Positions 36,048 through 46,873 of a stretch of 64,000 nt of DNA are shown here, piece by piece. Origin of the DNA: Lineolata rhizophorae (taxonomy: Eukaryota; Ascomycota; Dothideomycetes; Lineolatales; Lineolataceae). Where the stretch lies: NCBI GenBank assembly GCA_010093515.1, contig MU001679.1:513474-577473 (forward strand), written 5' to 3'. Both the position numbers and the translations under genes were made by a program. Each line of letters begins with the position of its first letter. Position 1 is the first letter of the stretch. The notes under the pieces are model-generated. The model had not been told where the DNA came from. It saw only the letters and a list, made by a program, of their open reading frames with translations, and ran no database searches.

Positions 36048-37116
36048 ATGTTGTCCGTGGACTCCGAGAAGAAAGTCCCCCTGCCTGGGCACGAGCCGCT
36101 TCTTCCGGACAGCGAGGACGATACTCTTGCGAATGAATTCGAGGAGCCACGACGACGAAGGTCCAGTCCTCGAGCAAAATTCTTGAAGCTCTTACCCTAT
36201 CTTGTCCATATTATTTTGATCACTGTTTACTCTTCAATCTTTCTCGTTTTATGGAGGCGGGGTACTACCGACCAAGATGCTCTCGGAATCCCCTGGGTTC
36301 AGAAGGTGTACGAGATGAACCCAAAGCTGAACGAATCCACTGCGCGGCTCTACCTTGGAGCTCCGACCGAGGAATTAGATGAATCATGGAGTTCACTATT
36401 GCAATGTGGGTTATGCCTTGCTTTACTAAGCCAGATTTACGAGTTCCCTATTACTAACTGTCTAGAAGATTCCAACATCCGAATCTCAGAAGAAGAAATT
36501 CGACATCTAGACAGACTAGACCAATCCGTGCGATTCACTGACGGGTCGGGCTATTTTGCCCAGATGACGGTGTACCATCATTTACACTGCATTGTGCGTC
36601 AGCATGACAACAAGTGTACCCCTAGTACTTACCATGCAGCAGAAAAAAATCCATCACTTCCTCTACCTCGATCACTACTGGCCCAACATTACATCCGACG
36701 ATCTCGCGCTCCTTCGAGCTCATAACTGTATGTTTTTCTCCCAGCGACACCATTGGCTCAGCTCTAAACCATCATTAGACCACTGCCTCGACACCATCCG
36801 TCAAGCCATAATGTGCCAAGGTGACACTTCCTTAATCACCTTCCGCTGGGGTCATGAGCAGCCCGTACCTTTGGGCAACTTCTCTTCGCCGCATCAATGC
36901 CGTGACTGGGAAGCTCTCGACGCGTGGAACGCGGAACGCCATGTCAATGTGTTTGAGCCGGGTTTGGTGGTGCATCCGCAGCTAGGTAAGATCCTGAGCG
37001 TATCTATAGAGCGAGGTCGGGATCACCGCCTGTGGCCCGCATTCGTGAAACGCGAAAATCGAGATATGCTGACACTATGGGTGGTTTACAGGTCCGGCCT
37101 ACGCGCATTTGAGTGA
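36048..37116 (+). CDS. UstYa-family oxidase (DUF3328), candidate peptide cyclase
   Basis: Four exons: 36048-36405, 36469-36593, 36640-36727 and 36779-37116, 302 residues. Residues ~46-69 form one membrane span (YLVHIILITVYSSIFLVLW) after a basic cytosolic start. The family core follows: LGAPTEELDESWSSLLQ, YSNIRISEEE, DGSGYFAQMTVYHHLHCI. The two diagnostic H-x-x-H-C motifs are complete: HHLHC at 156-160 and HNYHC at 189-193, the second created by splicing. UstYa proteins oxidatively crosslink dikaritin RiPP cores and probably bind copper through these motifs. The first intron has a perfect TACTAAC branch site and a TAGAAG tandem acceptor; only the second AG keeps the frame open. The C-terminal ~100 residues are longer than usual, so a further intron near 36988 is possible. 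Divergent from the repeat precursor. Confidence 0.88.
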
Positions 37117-38493
37117 TGGAGAGGATGTAGGAGTAGCAGTGGACCATTAAATAGAGCGGGAGCCGATTTCAATAAATTAGCGAACAGAAACCAATCCTAT
37201 GCCCTAGGTGCAGGGATGCGCTAGCAACCCAAAACGTTAGCTCCTTCATCCGATCCCATAGATGGGCAACTGTGAAAATATTGGGTGGCTCATTTGGGCC
37301 TAGTTTGCCAGCTCTGAGCCAACATGGTAAGGCAAGCGAGCCTAGACACAACCTGACAGCAACTAGGTACCTAAATATTGAAGCTACTAGCTGCATTTGT
37401 AAGTCTGAAGATATCCAGATATACGGTGGGACCATGCGGCGAGTCTGCAGCTCTTTTGAACAGTCAAGTACCCAGGGGGACGCTCAGAGGGTGGCGTCCT
37501 CCGCAGCTAGCGGCCACAATAAAAGTGATACGTGCATGACGGTCGTTGTGAGCAAGGTGGATATCGAAAGGATAGAGGCAACAGAGGTGATTGGTGGGGC
37601 AACAGTGGCACGAGCGGACGGAGAAAAAGCTCCAGCTGAGATGGTGAGGATGAAAATTCAGTTCTCAACGGCGCTACGCTGAAGTGGGACTAGATCTCAA
37701 ACATTTCCGGCCTTGCCTGGTTAGGGAACCCGGGAAAACGAAAACACCGTCCCCGGGCTCGAAGCCGACAGAAATTTCAGATTGAAATGTCGAGGTGAAC
37801 TCGTTCCTGTCGGCATGCTCGTTTGCCGTCGCTGGTTGCTCCACGTCGATCGACGTCCCCCGTCCGAGACAGTGCTGCATCGTGAGGGTCCACAAGCGCT
37901 GGAAATGCACCCTCATCCCTAGCTCAAGAGCGGAGCGGACGCCGGGTTACCTCAAGCGGTAAGGAGCGGAACGCCCTGGGTTGCAATGGTGGGATGGCGC
38001 GTGGCAACGGCCCAATCCCCACGTCGGGCGGGCATCGTGAGCTCCGGGGACGGAGGCGGCTGCTCGGAGGTGAGGGGGAAGCTCTGGGCAGCACCTTCGG
38101 TCGAGAGCTCCTTAGCCCGCAGCGCAGCTCCTTCTCGCCCGACTCGGAGCCCCGCCCTGCGTCAAATGACCTCATTCGGTAGGGGACTGCTGCTCGCATA
38201 ACACACCCACTCTCAACAATTCCGATTACACACCTCCAGAATTCTTTTTGCGGTGTTATCGTGACTTTCCGCCCCTTCTTAAGCTCTCCTCCCTTCCTCA
38301 CCCCCGCACTTCGCCTCCCTCTTCCCCTCCATTTGCACCCTGAAAATTGTGCTTTTTCTTGTGGAGGCTGCCCGATAGCGCAGTTCACCAGCCTCTTCCC
38401 CAATTGGACCTTCACGTCCCTTCATACTTCACTCCTTCGGCTCTATCTTATTCCGCGGGTTGTTAGCACTGTGCTTCTTGAAGTCTGCCCATC
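37117..38493. other. Intergenic region, no gene recognised
   Basis: About 1.4 kb. The largest ORF (37272-37682, plus strand, 136 codons) has no domain and a composition typical of chance ORFs. The right end is pyrimidine-rich and probably the promoter and leader of the FGGY kinase gene. Confidence 0.5.
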
Positions 38494-40502
38494 ATGTCCA
38501 CCACAGCGGCACAGTTCAACGCCCCAGTGCGAAAGATGTCCACCGACCCGCGCAACGAGCTCCACCCTCATGTGGACCACTTCATCGGAGTTGATGTAGG
38601 CACGGGAAGCGCTCGTGCCTGCATCATGACCGACCAGGGCGACATTGTGGGCGTGGCTTCTGAGAACATTGACCTCTGGCAGCCGCAGACTGGGTTCTAT
38701 GTAAGTCCAATGCCTCGATGTGATTACTTCTGGGAGCCCGGAAAGAAGTCGAGGCTAGCTCCATACGATGCGACGGGAATCTATCTAACCCCATACTAGG
38801 AACAATCAACAACTGATATTTGGCGTTGCATCTGTTCGTCGATCCGACGTGCCATGGACCAGCACAACATCGACCGCAACTCGGTGCGAGGCATTGGGTT
38901 CGATGCTACGTGCTCCCTGGCGGTCTTCTCCCACGACACGGACGAGCCTATGTGCGTGACGGGGCCAGACTTCGACAACAAGGACGGCATGGACCGCAAC
39001 ATTATCCTCTGGCTAGACCATCGCCCCATTAAGGAGACACAGAAGATTAACGCTACGAAGCACAACCTCCTGCGCTATGTTGGCGGCAAGATGTCTATCG
39101 AGATGGAAATTCCCAAAGTGCTCTGGCTGAAGAACCACATGCCGAAGGAACAGTTCGACCGCTGCAAATTCTATGACCTAACTGATGCGCTCACGCACAT
39201 GGCGACCGGAAGCGAGACGCGCAGCTTCTGCAGCGTTGTCTGCAAGCAGGGGTTCGTGCCCGTTGGCGTCGACGGTAGTGTTAAGGGCTGGCAGGAGGAT
39301 TTCCTGTCCACCATCGGTCTGCCGGAGCTCTGCGAAGATAACTTCAAGCGCATGGGCGGGGTCAACGGCGTGGTGAAGCACCCTTCCCACACTTCAATTC
39401 TCTGGTTTTGAAAGCTAATGGAATGGCGTGCAAACAGAATGGCAAATACCTGACCGCTGGCGAACTTGTGGGCCCACTCAGCGACAAGGCCGCCGCCGAA
39501 ATGGGCCTTCCTGCCGGTATTGCTGTCGGCAGCGGTGTCATCGATGCTTACGCGGGCTGGATTGGAACCGTCGGTGCAAAGGTGCTTCTGGGCGAGGAGG
39601 AACTCAACCAGGATGCCCCGAAGAACGATGTCACACAAGCCTTCACGCGCTTAGCCGCCGTGGCTGGTACGTCGACGTGCCACCTAGCAATGTCCGAAAA
39701 ACCGGTGTTTGTGGACGGAGTTTGGGGTCCGTATCGCGACGTGCTGATTCCGGACTACTGGATGGCGGAGGGTGGACAGAGCGCGACGGGTGAGCTGCTC
39801 AAGCACGTCATCGAGACACACCCTGCGTTCAACGAGGCTTTTTCTGTCGCCGAGACGTTCAACACCAATATTTACAGCTATCTCAACGAACATCTGCGCG
39901 AGATGGCGGATAAGGCCCACGCTCCAGCCATCTCGTGGCTGGGCCGCCACTTCTTCTTCTACGGTGACCTGTTTGGCAATCGTTCTCCGATCGCGGACCC
40001 AGACATGAAGGGCGCCGCCATTGGCCTTTCCTCAGACAAGAGTCTTGACGGCCTTGCCGTCTACTACCTGGCCACCATGGAGTTCATCGCGCTGCAGACG
40101 CGTCACATCATCGAGACGATGAATGCGTCCGGCCACATCATCTCGTCTATCTTCATGTCGGGCTCGCAGTGCCAGAACGACATCCTCATGCACCTCATCG
40201 CCAGCGCGTGCGACATGCCAGTGCTCGTGCCGCGCTACGTCCACGCCGCCGTGGTACACGGTGCGGCCATGCTGGGCGCCAAAGCCGCCTCAACTGATAA
40301 GGAAGGCAAGTCAGAGCCACTTTGGAACATCATGGACCGCCTTAGCAAGGCGGGCAAGGCGGTACACCCGACCAAGGATCCCGAGGAGATGAAGCTGCTC
40401 AAGGCCAAGTATAAGGTCTTCCTCGAGCAGTGCGAGAGCCAGCAGCGCTATCGCAAGGAGATTGACGAGGCCATCAAGTCGTGGCCTCATAAGAAAGCTT
40501 AG
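38494..40502 (+). CDS. FGGY-family carbohydrate kinase (ribulokinase-like)
   Basis: Three exons: 38494-38700, 38800-39372 and 39438-40502, all phase 0, 614 residues. The phosphate-1 motif GVDVGTGSARACIMTDQGD opens the first FGGY domain; LWLDHRPIKET and WLKNHMP are typical of the YDR109C/FGGY pentulose kinase branch. The second domain includes GSGVIDAYAGWIGTVGAK, AGTSTCHLAMS, FMSGSQCQND and the adenosine-motif region HAAVVHGAAMLGA. Human FGGY and yeast YDR109C phosphorylate D-ribulose, probably as metabolite repair in the cytosol, so this is the likely activity. The second intron begins GTGAAG, a weaker donor, but removing it restores GGVNGVNGKYLTAGELVG. Confidence 0.92.
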
Positions 40503-40938
40503 ATTCTACGATGGATGGAGAAAGTAAGCCGACAAAAAGCAGAATTTGCAATTGGTGTCCTGATCGAAGCAGTTATTTGCTTTGGGGAGGAGTATGGTTA
40601 GGATGGGTAAATTAGATAACTCGGTATCCCTGGGATGGCGAGCCTAATAAGAAGGGGTATTAGGAGAAATTGTGGTGACCGCGAAACGAGGATCTCCCGT
40701 GAAAATAGAAGGCTACTGTAAGTTAGCTATCAACATCAATGGTTGAGGAGAACGAACACGTGGACTGTGGTTTTTCCTGTTTTATCTCCATTGCAGAACT
40801 GCGTACTCATCAAGTTGGGCTTCAAACTATTTGCCATACATTGCTTCGTTCACTGTACGAGGCGATGGAAAGCATCGGGCAAAAGATGCTGCTAACGGAG
40901 ATCGCGGCGCTCGGCATATCCCCACCGACACGGCCGGC

Positions 40939-42016
40939 TCACCAAGGCAACTGCTTTCCATCCCAGTTAAAGAACTGGCCGTTCTGCTCCTTCGTGATCC
41001 CCTCGATGTTCCTGACTAGGCCCGCGATGCAAGTGTCCATGTCATCCTCAAAAGTCCAATTCGTCATCTTGGTCGCGACGAAACCCGGGTTCATTGCGAC
41101 GACGACTACCGGCTCGCCGGCCTTGCGCAGCTCGTGCGCGAGCGTGACGGTCTGCGCATTGAGCGCCGCTTTGGCCATGCGGTATGTCAGGTGGTTTCCT
41201 GTGTTCACTGCGCGAAATTGAAATTTAGTTTTTGCGCGGTCAGGTGTGGGTGGGATGTGTGGAAAAGAAAGTCTTAGTGGGGGGGACGCAGCTGGGTTCA
41301 GAGGTACTTTTACGTACAGGTCATGGAACCGAAGTCGGAGGAGATGTTGACAATTTTGCCAAGCGGGCTTTTCTTTAGCTTGGGAAGGAAGTATCGTGTC
41401 GTCAAGTATGGTCCCTGGATATTTGTTGAACGATGTGTTAGACCCGCACGTGTTTCAGGGCAACATAAGATTCCACGCACAACGGCCATGACTTGGAATT
41501 TCTCCATTGCCATATCCGCGTTATTGTCGAGCCAGTCGGATGGTTGGTCCGTAATGCCTGTTAATTCAACCGTCAAGGTAACTCATTCGATATTTGGAAC
41601 CTCTATCTTCGAATATACCTCCACAATTGACTAGTACGTCAAGCGCCTCGTCCCCATATGCGTTCGCAGCGTTGATGATGCTTTGTTCATCTTTGAAGTC
41701 TATAGGGAGTATCGTCGCACCAGTCGCTTTGAGCTGTTCGTATTGTTCGAGTCATGAACTGAACACTTCCAAATTGGAAATGTGAAAGCATCTGAGCGCT
41801 TACATCCTCAAGTGATGGATCATCTAGCGTCTCTGGTCTAATAGAACCAAAAACTGTCCAATCGCGCTCGGCGAAAGAGTGCGTAAGATTTAACCCAATG
41901 CCTCGATTCGCACCTTGAAGTAGAGCATTAACACTGCTATTCACTTATCATTTCACATTCCAGAAGCGTACCAACGACGAGAATCCTTCTTTTTGGGGTT
42001 GTTACGCTGCCCATTA
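40939..42016 (-). CDS. Short-chain dehydrogenase/reductase
   Basis: Six small exons: 42016-41974, 41913-41804, 41733-41619, 41557-41481, 41414-41318 and 41207-40939, giving 236 residues with every phase matching. The start is MGSVTTPKRRILVVGANRGI, where the first splice creates the cofactor-binding motif G-A-N-R-G-I-G. The product continues with VLVNCGG, the strand KIVNISSDFGSM with the catalytic Ser region, and YRMAKAALN, the catalytic Y-x-x-x-K. It ends in a QFFNWDGKQLPW tail, as in C-factor/CsgA-like SDRs of fungi. The reaction is an NAD(P)-dependent oxidation or reduction of unknown substrate. Simple ORFs miss it because five introns lie within 1.1 kb. Its distance from the RiPP locus and the intervening kinase gene argue against a role there, but do not exclude it. 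Confidence 0.85.
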
Positions 42017-42501
42017 CTTCAAAAAGCGGTGTCACAAGGCGAAAAAAGGAAGCAGTGAAAATGAGTTCAAATTAGTACGATTGAACGGACTTCCGAGTTA
42101 TATCTACGTAGTAGACATGACTTGAGCAGTTTGGGGGCCGCTGGCCCATCAATCCAAGAATTCCCCTCAGCCGGTACAATAGGCGCCACGTCAAAGGTGT
42201 TATCGAACCGGGACGGCCCGCCGGTATGCAACTAAGCTGCTGACCGGGTCTACCTGGACTTGATGTGGGGGTTGACAGTTGGAAGCGGATAGGTGCTCGG
42301 CGTGGGAGCGAGCTAGGTATTTCCGGGGCAAATGTTCTTGCGGCATCCCACGTTAATCTTGGCAGAGTTTGTATCGTTTGCACCCAGACAAGGCGTACAG
42401 GAGCCTATCGCTCGGGGGTGTCTTTCCAATCCCGCAACCCCCATCATCGAGTTCCTCATCACCTTCCTTCCATCTTCCCTTTCTTCTCCGACGCGCCCGC
42501 A

Positions 42502-43327
42502 ATGCGCCCCCCACAATTCAGCGACCTCCTCGCCACTCTCGCCCTCCTCCTCCCCTCTGCCACCGCATCGACCAGCCCTCCCGCGCACACCCTTGCGCTC
42601 TCCTTATGGCCTCTCTCCGCCCCCTCTCCAACCCCGTTCACAACAGTCGCATACACCCTACCCTCCACGGACGCTTCCTCTTCCCTGCCGCCCTCCTCCC
42701 TCGCAGAAGTCAAATCATTCAACGCGCCCTCCGGTTCCGACGACGACGCGCTCGTGCGCCTCGGCTATGCGGATCCGAAGACGGGGCGCTGGCACGGCGT
42801 GCTGACGGGGGCGGATAGCTTTGCGGGTCTGAGCGCTTCTTCGGGTGGGAAGATTAGGACTGTGATTGAAGTCGTGGTGGATGAGCGCGGAGAGGTTGTT
42901 GGCGTGGGGATGGGCGCGCCGGAAGTGAAGGTCGGCGAGGAGATGGATGCGAAGGGCAAGGGTGGCAAGCGGAAGAGGGAGGCGGATAAGAAGTCGAAGA
43001 AGAAGGGTGGGAAGCAGGAGGCGGAGACAACGGAAGGAGGCAAGGAACAGACGCCGATTGAGGTGCGTGTCGTCAGAGTTGCGGACGGGCCGAAGCCGGT
43101 GTTGAATAGACCGGTTGTTGTAAGGCCGGATGGGAAGGTAGAGGGGAAGGAAGAGGAGAAGACATTCTTGCAGAAGTAAGATCCCTTCCCCTTGTGATTC
43201 TATTTGAAGGGTATGTTTCTAGGACTTCTTTGAACGCGGTACTAATATTTCCACCTACAGATACTGGTGGATGATTGCGATCTTCATTGTCCTCCAAATC
43301 GTCATAGGTGGTGGTGGGGAGAAGTAG
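42502..43327 (+). CDS. emc10: ER membrane protein complex subunit 10
   Basis: Two exons, 42502-43175 and 43261-43327, 246 residues. A signal peptide (LLATLALLLPSATAS) is followed by a lumenal beta-rich domain (HTLALSLWPL, DDALVRLGYADPKTGRWHGV) and a basic Lys-rich linker. It ends FLQKYWWMIAIFIVLQIVIG-GGGEK, in which the final span and the GGGGEK tail come from the tiny last exon. This terminal structure is typical of fungal EMC10. EMC10 is a lumenal/membrane subunit of the complex that inserts tail-anchored and multi-span proteins in the ER. Without the second exon the protein would lose its membrane anchor. Confidence 0.87.
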
Positions 43328-43958
43328 ATAGGTCGATTTGTATCTTTAAGAGGGGCAGGTTCCAGGAAGGCGTTGCACGGAGTTCGCGGTTTCGCGTGCG
43401 TAGCTTCAGAAAACCAAACATTGCCGTACTCATTGCAGATTTCCCAAAGAATAATGCTATCGATGCATAGTGTCCAAGACCTCGAAATAAAAGTTCATGC
43501 CATCGTTGTAGGCGTGCGAAACATGAGTTCCATAACCGCATCTCACGTCCTACATGCGTCATCCAACTTTCCTAGGTAGTCGCACAACTCAATGCTGGCA
43601 GCAAAACAAAAAAGGACAAGCCAAAAGTGACAGGAGCTTGTAAATGAACAACCAAAACGAACAAGAGGTAAAACAGAACCACAAGAGAGCAAAACACCAG
43701 CAGGTCCACACATCCCACCCAAGAAACCATCCTAACGCCTAGCCAAAAATGCATCCGAACAATAACATGAAACAAAACTATAGGTTAAGTATACCCGCCA
43801 CATCAGCAGGTGACCCGCGAGAGCCAAAGGACCGTATACCCGGCGCGCCAATCCCCTCCATCCCACATTAAAAGTACAAGTAAATCCCACCTACCTAGTC
43901 TTCGCACGTCGCTCAGGCCCCAAACCTAGAACGCCCTGCACCCCATTCCCAGGACCCT

Positions 43959-45225
43959 TCAGCAGCACCGTCCACCCCTCTTCTGCCGCACGCGATCCAT
44001 ATCCTGCTCCCACTCGTCCATGCCCTGGCCAGCCAGCGCGCCCGGCGTCATAGGCAGCCCCAGCCAACTCCTCCGCTTATCCCCAGCGCCGACCCTAAAC
44101 GAGCCGTTCCCATCCTGCGCGCCATACCCATACGGATAATGATCGAAGTACCCCGCGGGAGCGCCATTGGGCAAATAGCCGTTGACCACGCCCGCTGCGG
44201 CCGCCGCCGCGGCGGACCCGGCGTGGCCACCGACGAATCCCCGCGTCAGCGCCAGTTCCGCCTCGATGCGCTTGTGGCGCTGCTCGACTAGCTTGCGGGT
44301 GATGACGCGGAAGACCTCCTCGACGCCCTCACCGTCCTTGGCGCTGATCTCGTGGCAGCAGTCCCAGCCGGCGTCCTGGCCCCAGAAGCCGCTGCTGCGG
44401 TTGCTAGCCGGCGACGCGAGGGCGCCCGAGCCCGTGCCGGGGCCCCCCGCCGCCGTACTGCCGCCCAGGAAGCCGTTGCCGCCACCGCCGCCACCGCCGC
44501 CGCCGCCGCTGAGCCCGAGACCGAGCTGTTGCTGCGCCGGTGCCGAGAGCGCGCCGTTGGCCCCGAGCGAGGACGAGCCGCCGCCGCCGACGCCGGGCGT
44601 TATGGGCGCCGAGGCAGAAGCCCCGGGTAGGAGCGCTTGCGTAGAGGACGGGTACAGATTCTCGGCGACGTAGGCGATGCAGCGGTCGAAGGGGACCTTG
44701 CGGCGCGAAGGGTCTTCGGCGACGACGTCGGACTTGGTGCCGACGACGTGGAGAATGACGTCCTCGCCGAGGTTCTGCTTGAGCTCGAGAAACCAGCGGC
44801 CCATTTCTTCGAACGAGGCCGCGCTGGTGATGTCGTAGCAGAGGACGGCGGCATTGGCACCTGTGTGGCTCACAAGGGATGATGTGGTTAGATCTTTTAT
44901 GAATATCGATTTGTGACTCGTGTCTTCTTTAGGGCTTTTCGCAGACCGCACAGTAAGAGTGCAGTCGTCTAATGCTATACTCACCTCGATAGTATAGTTT
45001 GGAAATGCTCCGGAACCGCTCCTGCCCTGCGGTGTCCCAAATCTGCAGCCGCACCACGGTTGAGGTATCGATATCCACGACGCGCTTGGTTAGAAAAGAA
45101 GCGCCGATGGTAGACGTTGTGGTGGGTGGCGTGAAGGCATTCTTAACATATCGGTGGACCAGGCTCGTCTTGCCGACGCCTTGGGAGCCCAACACCACGA
45201 TCTTGGCTTCAAGCGAGTTGCTCAT
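43959..45225 (-). CDS. Rab-family small GTPase with large internal insertion
   Basis: Two exons, 45225-44985 and 44860-43959, 380 residues, nearly twice a normal Rab. G1 is GSQGVGKT at 13-20, G3 is WDTAGQE at 63-69, G4 is TKSD at 122-125 (Thr in place of the usual Asn), and G5 is SAK at 253-255. A low-complexity insertion rich in Gly, Ala, Ser and Pro (about residues 150-245, including ten Gly in a row) separates G4 from G5. After the GTPase fold comes another Ala/Gly-rich tail and the end RGGRCC, a CC-type geranylgeranylation signal. It therefore should act on membranes in vesicle traffic. The fold looks closest to the Rab5/Rab22-like group but the subfamily is uncertain. Confidence 0.87.
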
Positions 45226-46873
45226 AGTTACGATATATTTGGTTGCGGGTTGAAGAGCACGTGCAAAGAATGGAATTGCGTTTAGTGCTGGGGGTGGCGA
45301 TTCAGGGTGAGGCGCTTCGCGCAGTCAAACGAACAAGTTGCCGGGGGGCTAAAAGGTCGCTGGAGCGCCCGTTGGACCAATGTGAATTCTGTTCCTGGAC
45401 AGCGGTGCTATGTATGGTTCCACGGCTTGGGGAACGCGGGGACGCGGCTGTCCCCGCTGCTGCTGCTGCAGGTCCTGGGACGCGACCTGTGGTTCCGACC
45501 CACGGCGCGAGCACCAGCACCGCGGAAGGGCGAATCGGACTGATCCCGGAGCCAAGGTTCGTGTGGATCGAAGGTTCAGCAAAAGACGCGGCGGGGACGG
45601 GAGGCGACGATGGGAACAGCGGCTACGTGGCGGGCGCGCATTGCTAGAGGGGGCCCATGTGAGTATCCTGAGGGCCGCGGGATAACATGGATGGCCGAAG
45701 ACCCAGGCAGCAGCTGCGAGACGGTCGTCCGAGCTCGTCTCAGCAATCCGCACAGCGACGGCGCGGAGGTGAAGGGGAGTAGACAGGCGACGGCGCGGAG
45801 GAGCGGAGCGCGAACGGGGCGGGGCAGAGAGAATGCGGTGTTTATCGTCGATCAAGCGATGGCGACGGGACGAGGTGGTGATCAATGCAGCGACGGGGGC
45901 TTGAGCGCCGCGGCCACCCGTGCGTGCGTTGCTCCGGAAGCGCATGACCACTGCGGAGGCCAAAAAGTCGTTCCCGCGCGGCCGCCACCCGACCTCGCCC
46001 AAGAATAAGACCGGGGCTTATCGCTTGCCGCTGCCGAAATGGGCGCCTGACACGGGCGCTCTGTCGCGATGCGAAGTCCCAATGTCGAAGGCTCGCACCC
46101 TGTTCTTCCTGTTCTTAAGAGCGTACGGCATCTTTCTGTCGCCGATTTCGAACTGAGACCCGTATCTCGGCCGGAGTCGTCTCCGCCGCCCGTGGGTTCT
46201 CCCCACATGCGCGCTTATCTGCATTTCTCGCGGGCCGATGGTTCTGTGGTCATCATTCGTTGGCAAAAGCAATAATGGGACATTTCCTCCATCACACACG
46301 GCGCTATTTGGTCTCATGTTTTTAGAGTATTCACCTGGAGCACCGAGCTCCAAGATATTGATCGTGAGCTGACAACATCGCTGAACATTCTGATGTATGT
46401 ATCCTTGTTGCTGAAAGGCAGGGGTCGTCTTCAACCATAAGACCCAGCAACGCGGCTCAAGGGATCGGCCGGTTCATGTCGGCTAGGCCGATCTGCATAG
46501 CGCTAGGATCTACCAATGTCTCAGAAATCAAAAGGGGGCAGAAAGAAACCAAAACCACCAAACATTCGCATATACACAAGCTTTTAAACCACCGTTTCCT
46601 CCAGGTCTGTGTGACAAACTTTTAAAGCGCCCGACGTTCTAGAATCATTCCAGAAGATACCAGCGGGTATTCCACAACGCACCCTTCCTTTACCCTTCAT
46701 TCTGTATCAAGAAATCCCAATGGCGTGAAAGCTACCATCGACTGTTCTTTGAGCATGCTCCCAAGACATTCTAGCATGCACCCCCCCCAGCAAAGCAGAA
46801 AGATTAAAGCATCAGTTTAACATGCAGACACAGCTTCCTGAAACCAACTTCCACCGCGCTCCTGCTTTCGGAC
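45226..46873. other. Intergenic region with GC-rich left half, no gene recognised
   Basis: About 1.6 kb upstream of the Rab gene and downstream of the PWWP-BTB gene. The left 800 bases are GC-rich and open in several frames on both strands (longest 217 codons, minus, 45349-46002), but no frame shows a domain or natural composition. Likely promoter and leader of the Rab gene. Confidence 0.5.

Noticed and set aside
37272-37682. 136-codon plus-strand ORF
   Set aside because: No domain, no promoter signal, and composition like random sequence; probably chance.
45349-46002. 217-codon minus-strand ORF upstream of the Rab gene
   Set aside because: GC-rich stretch open in several frames at once; composition dominated by Arg, Ser and Pro without any motif.
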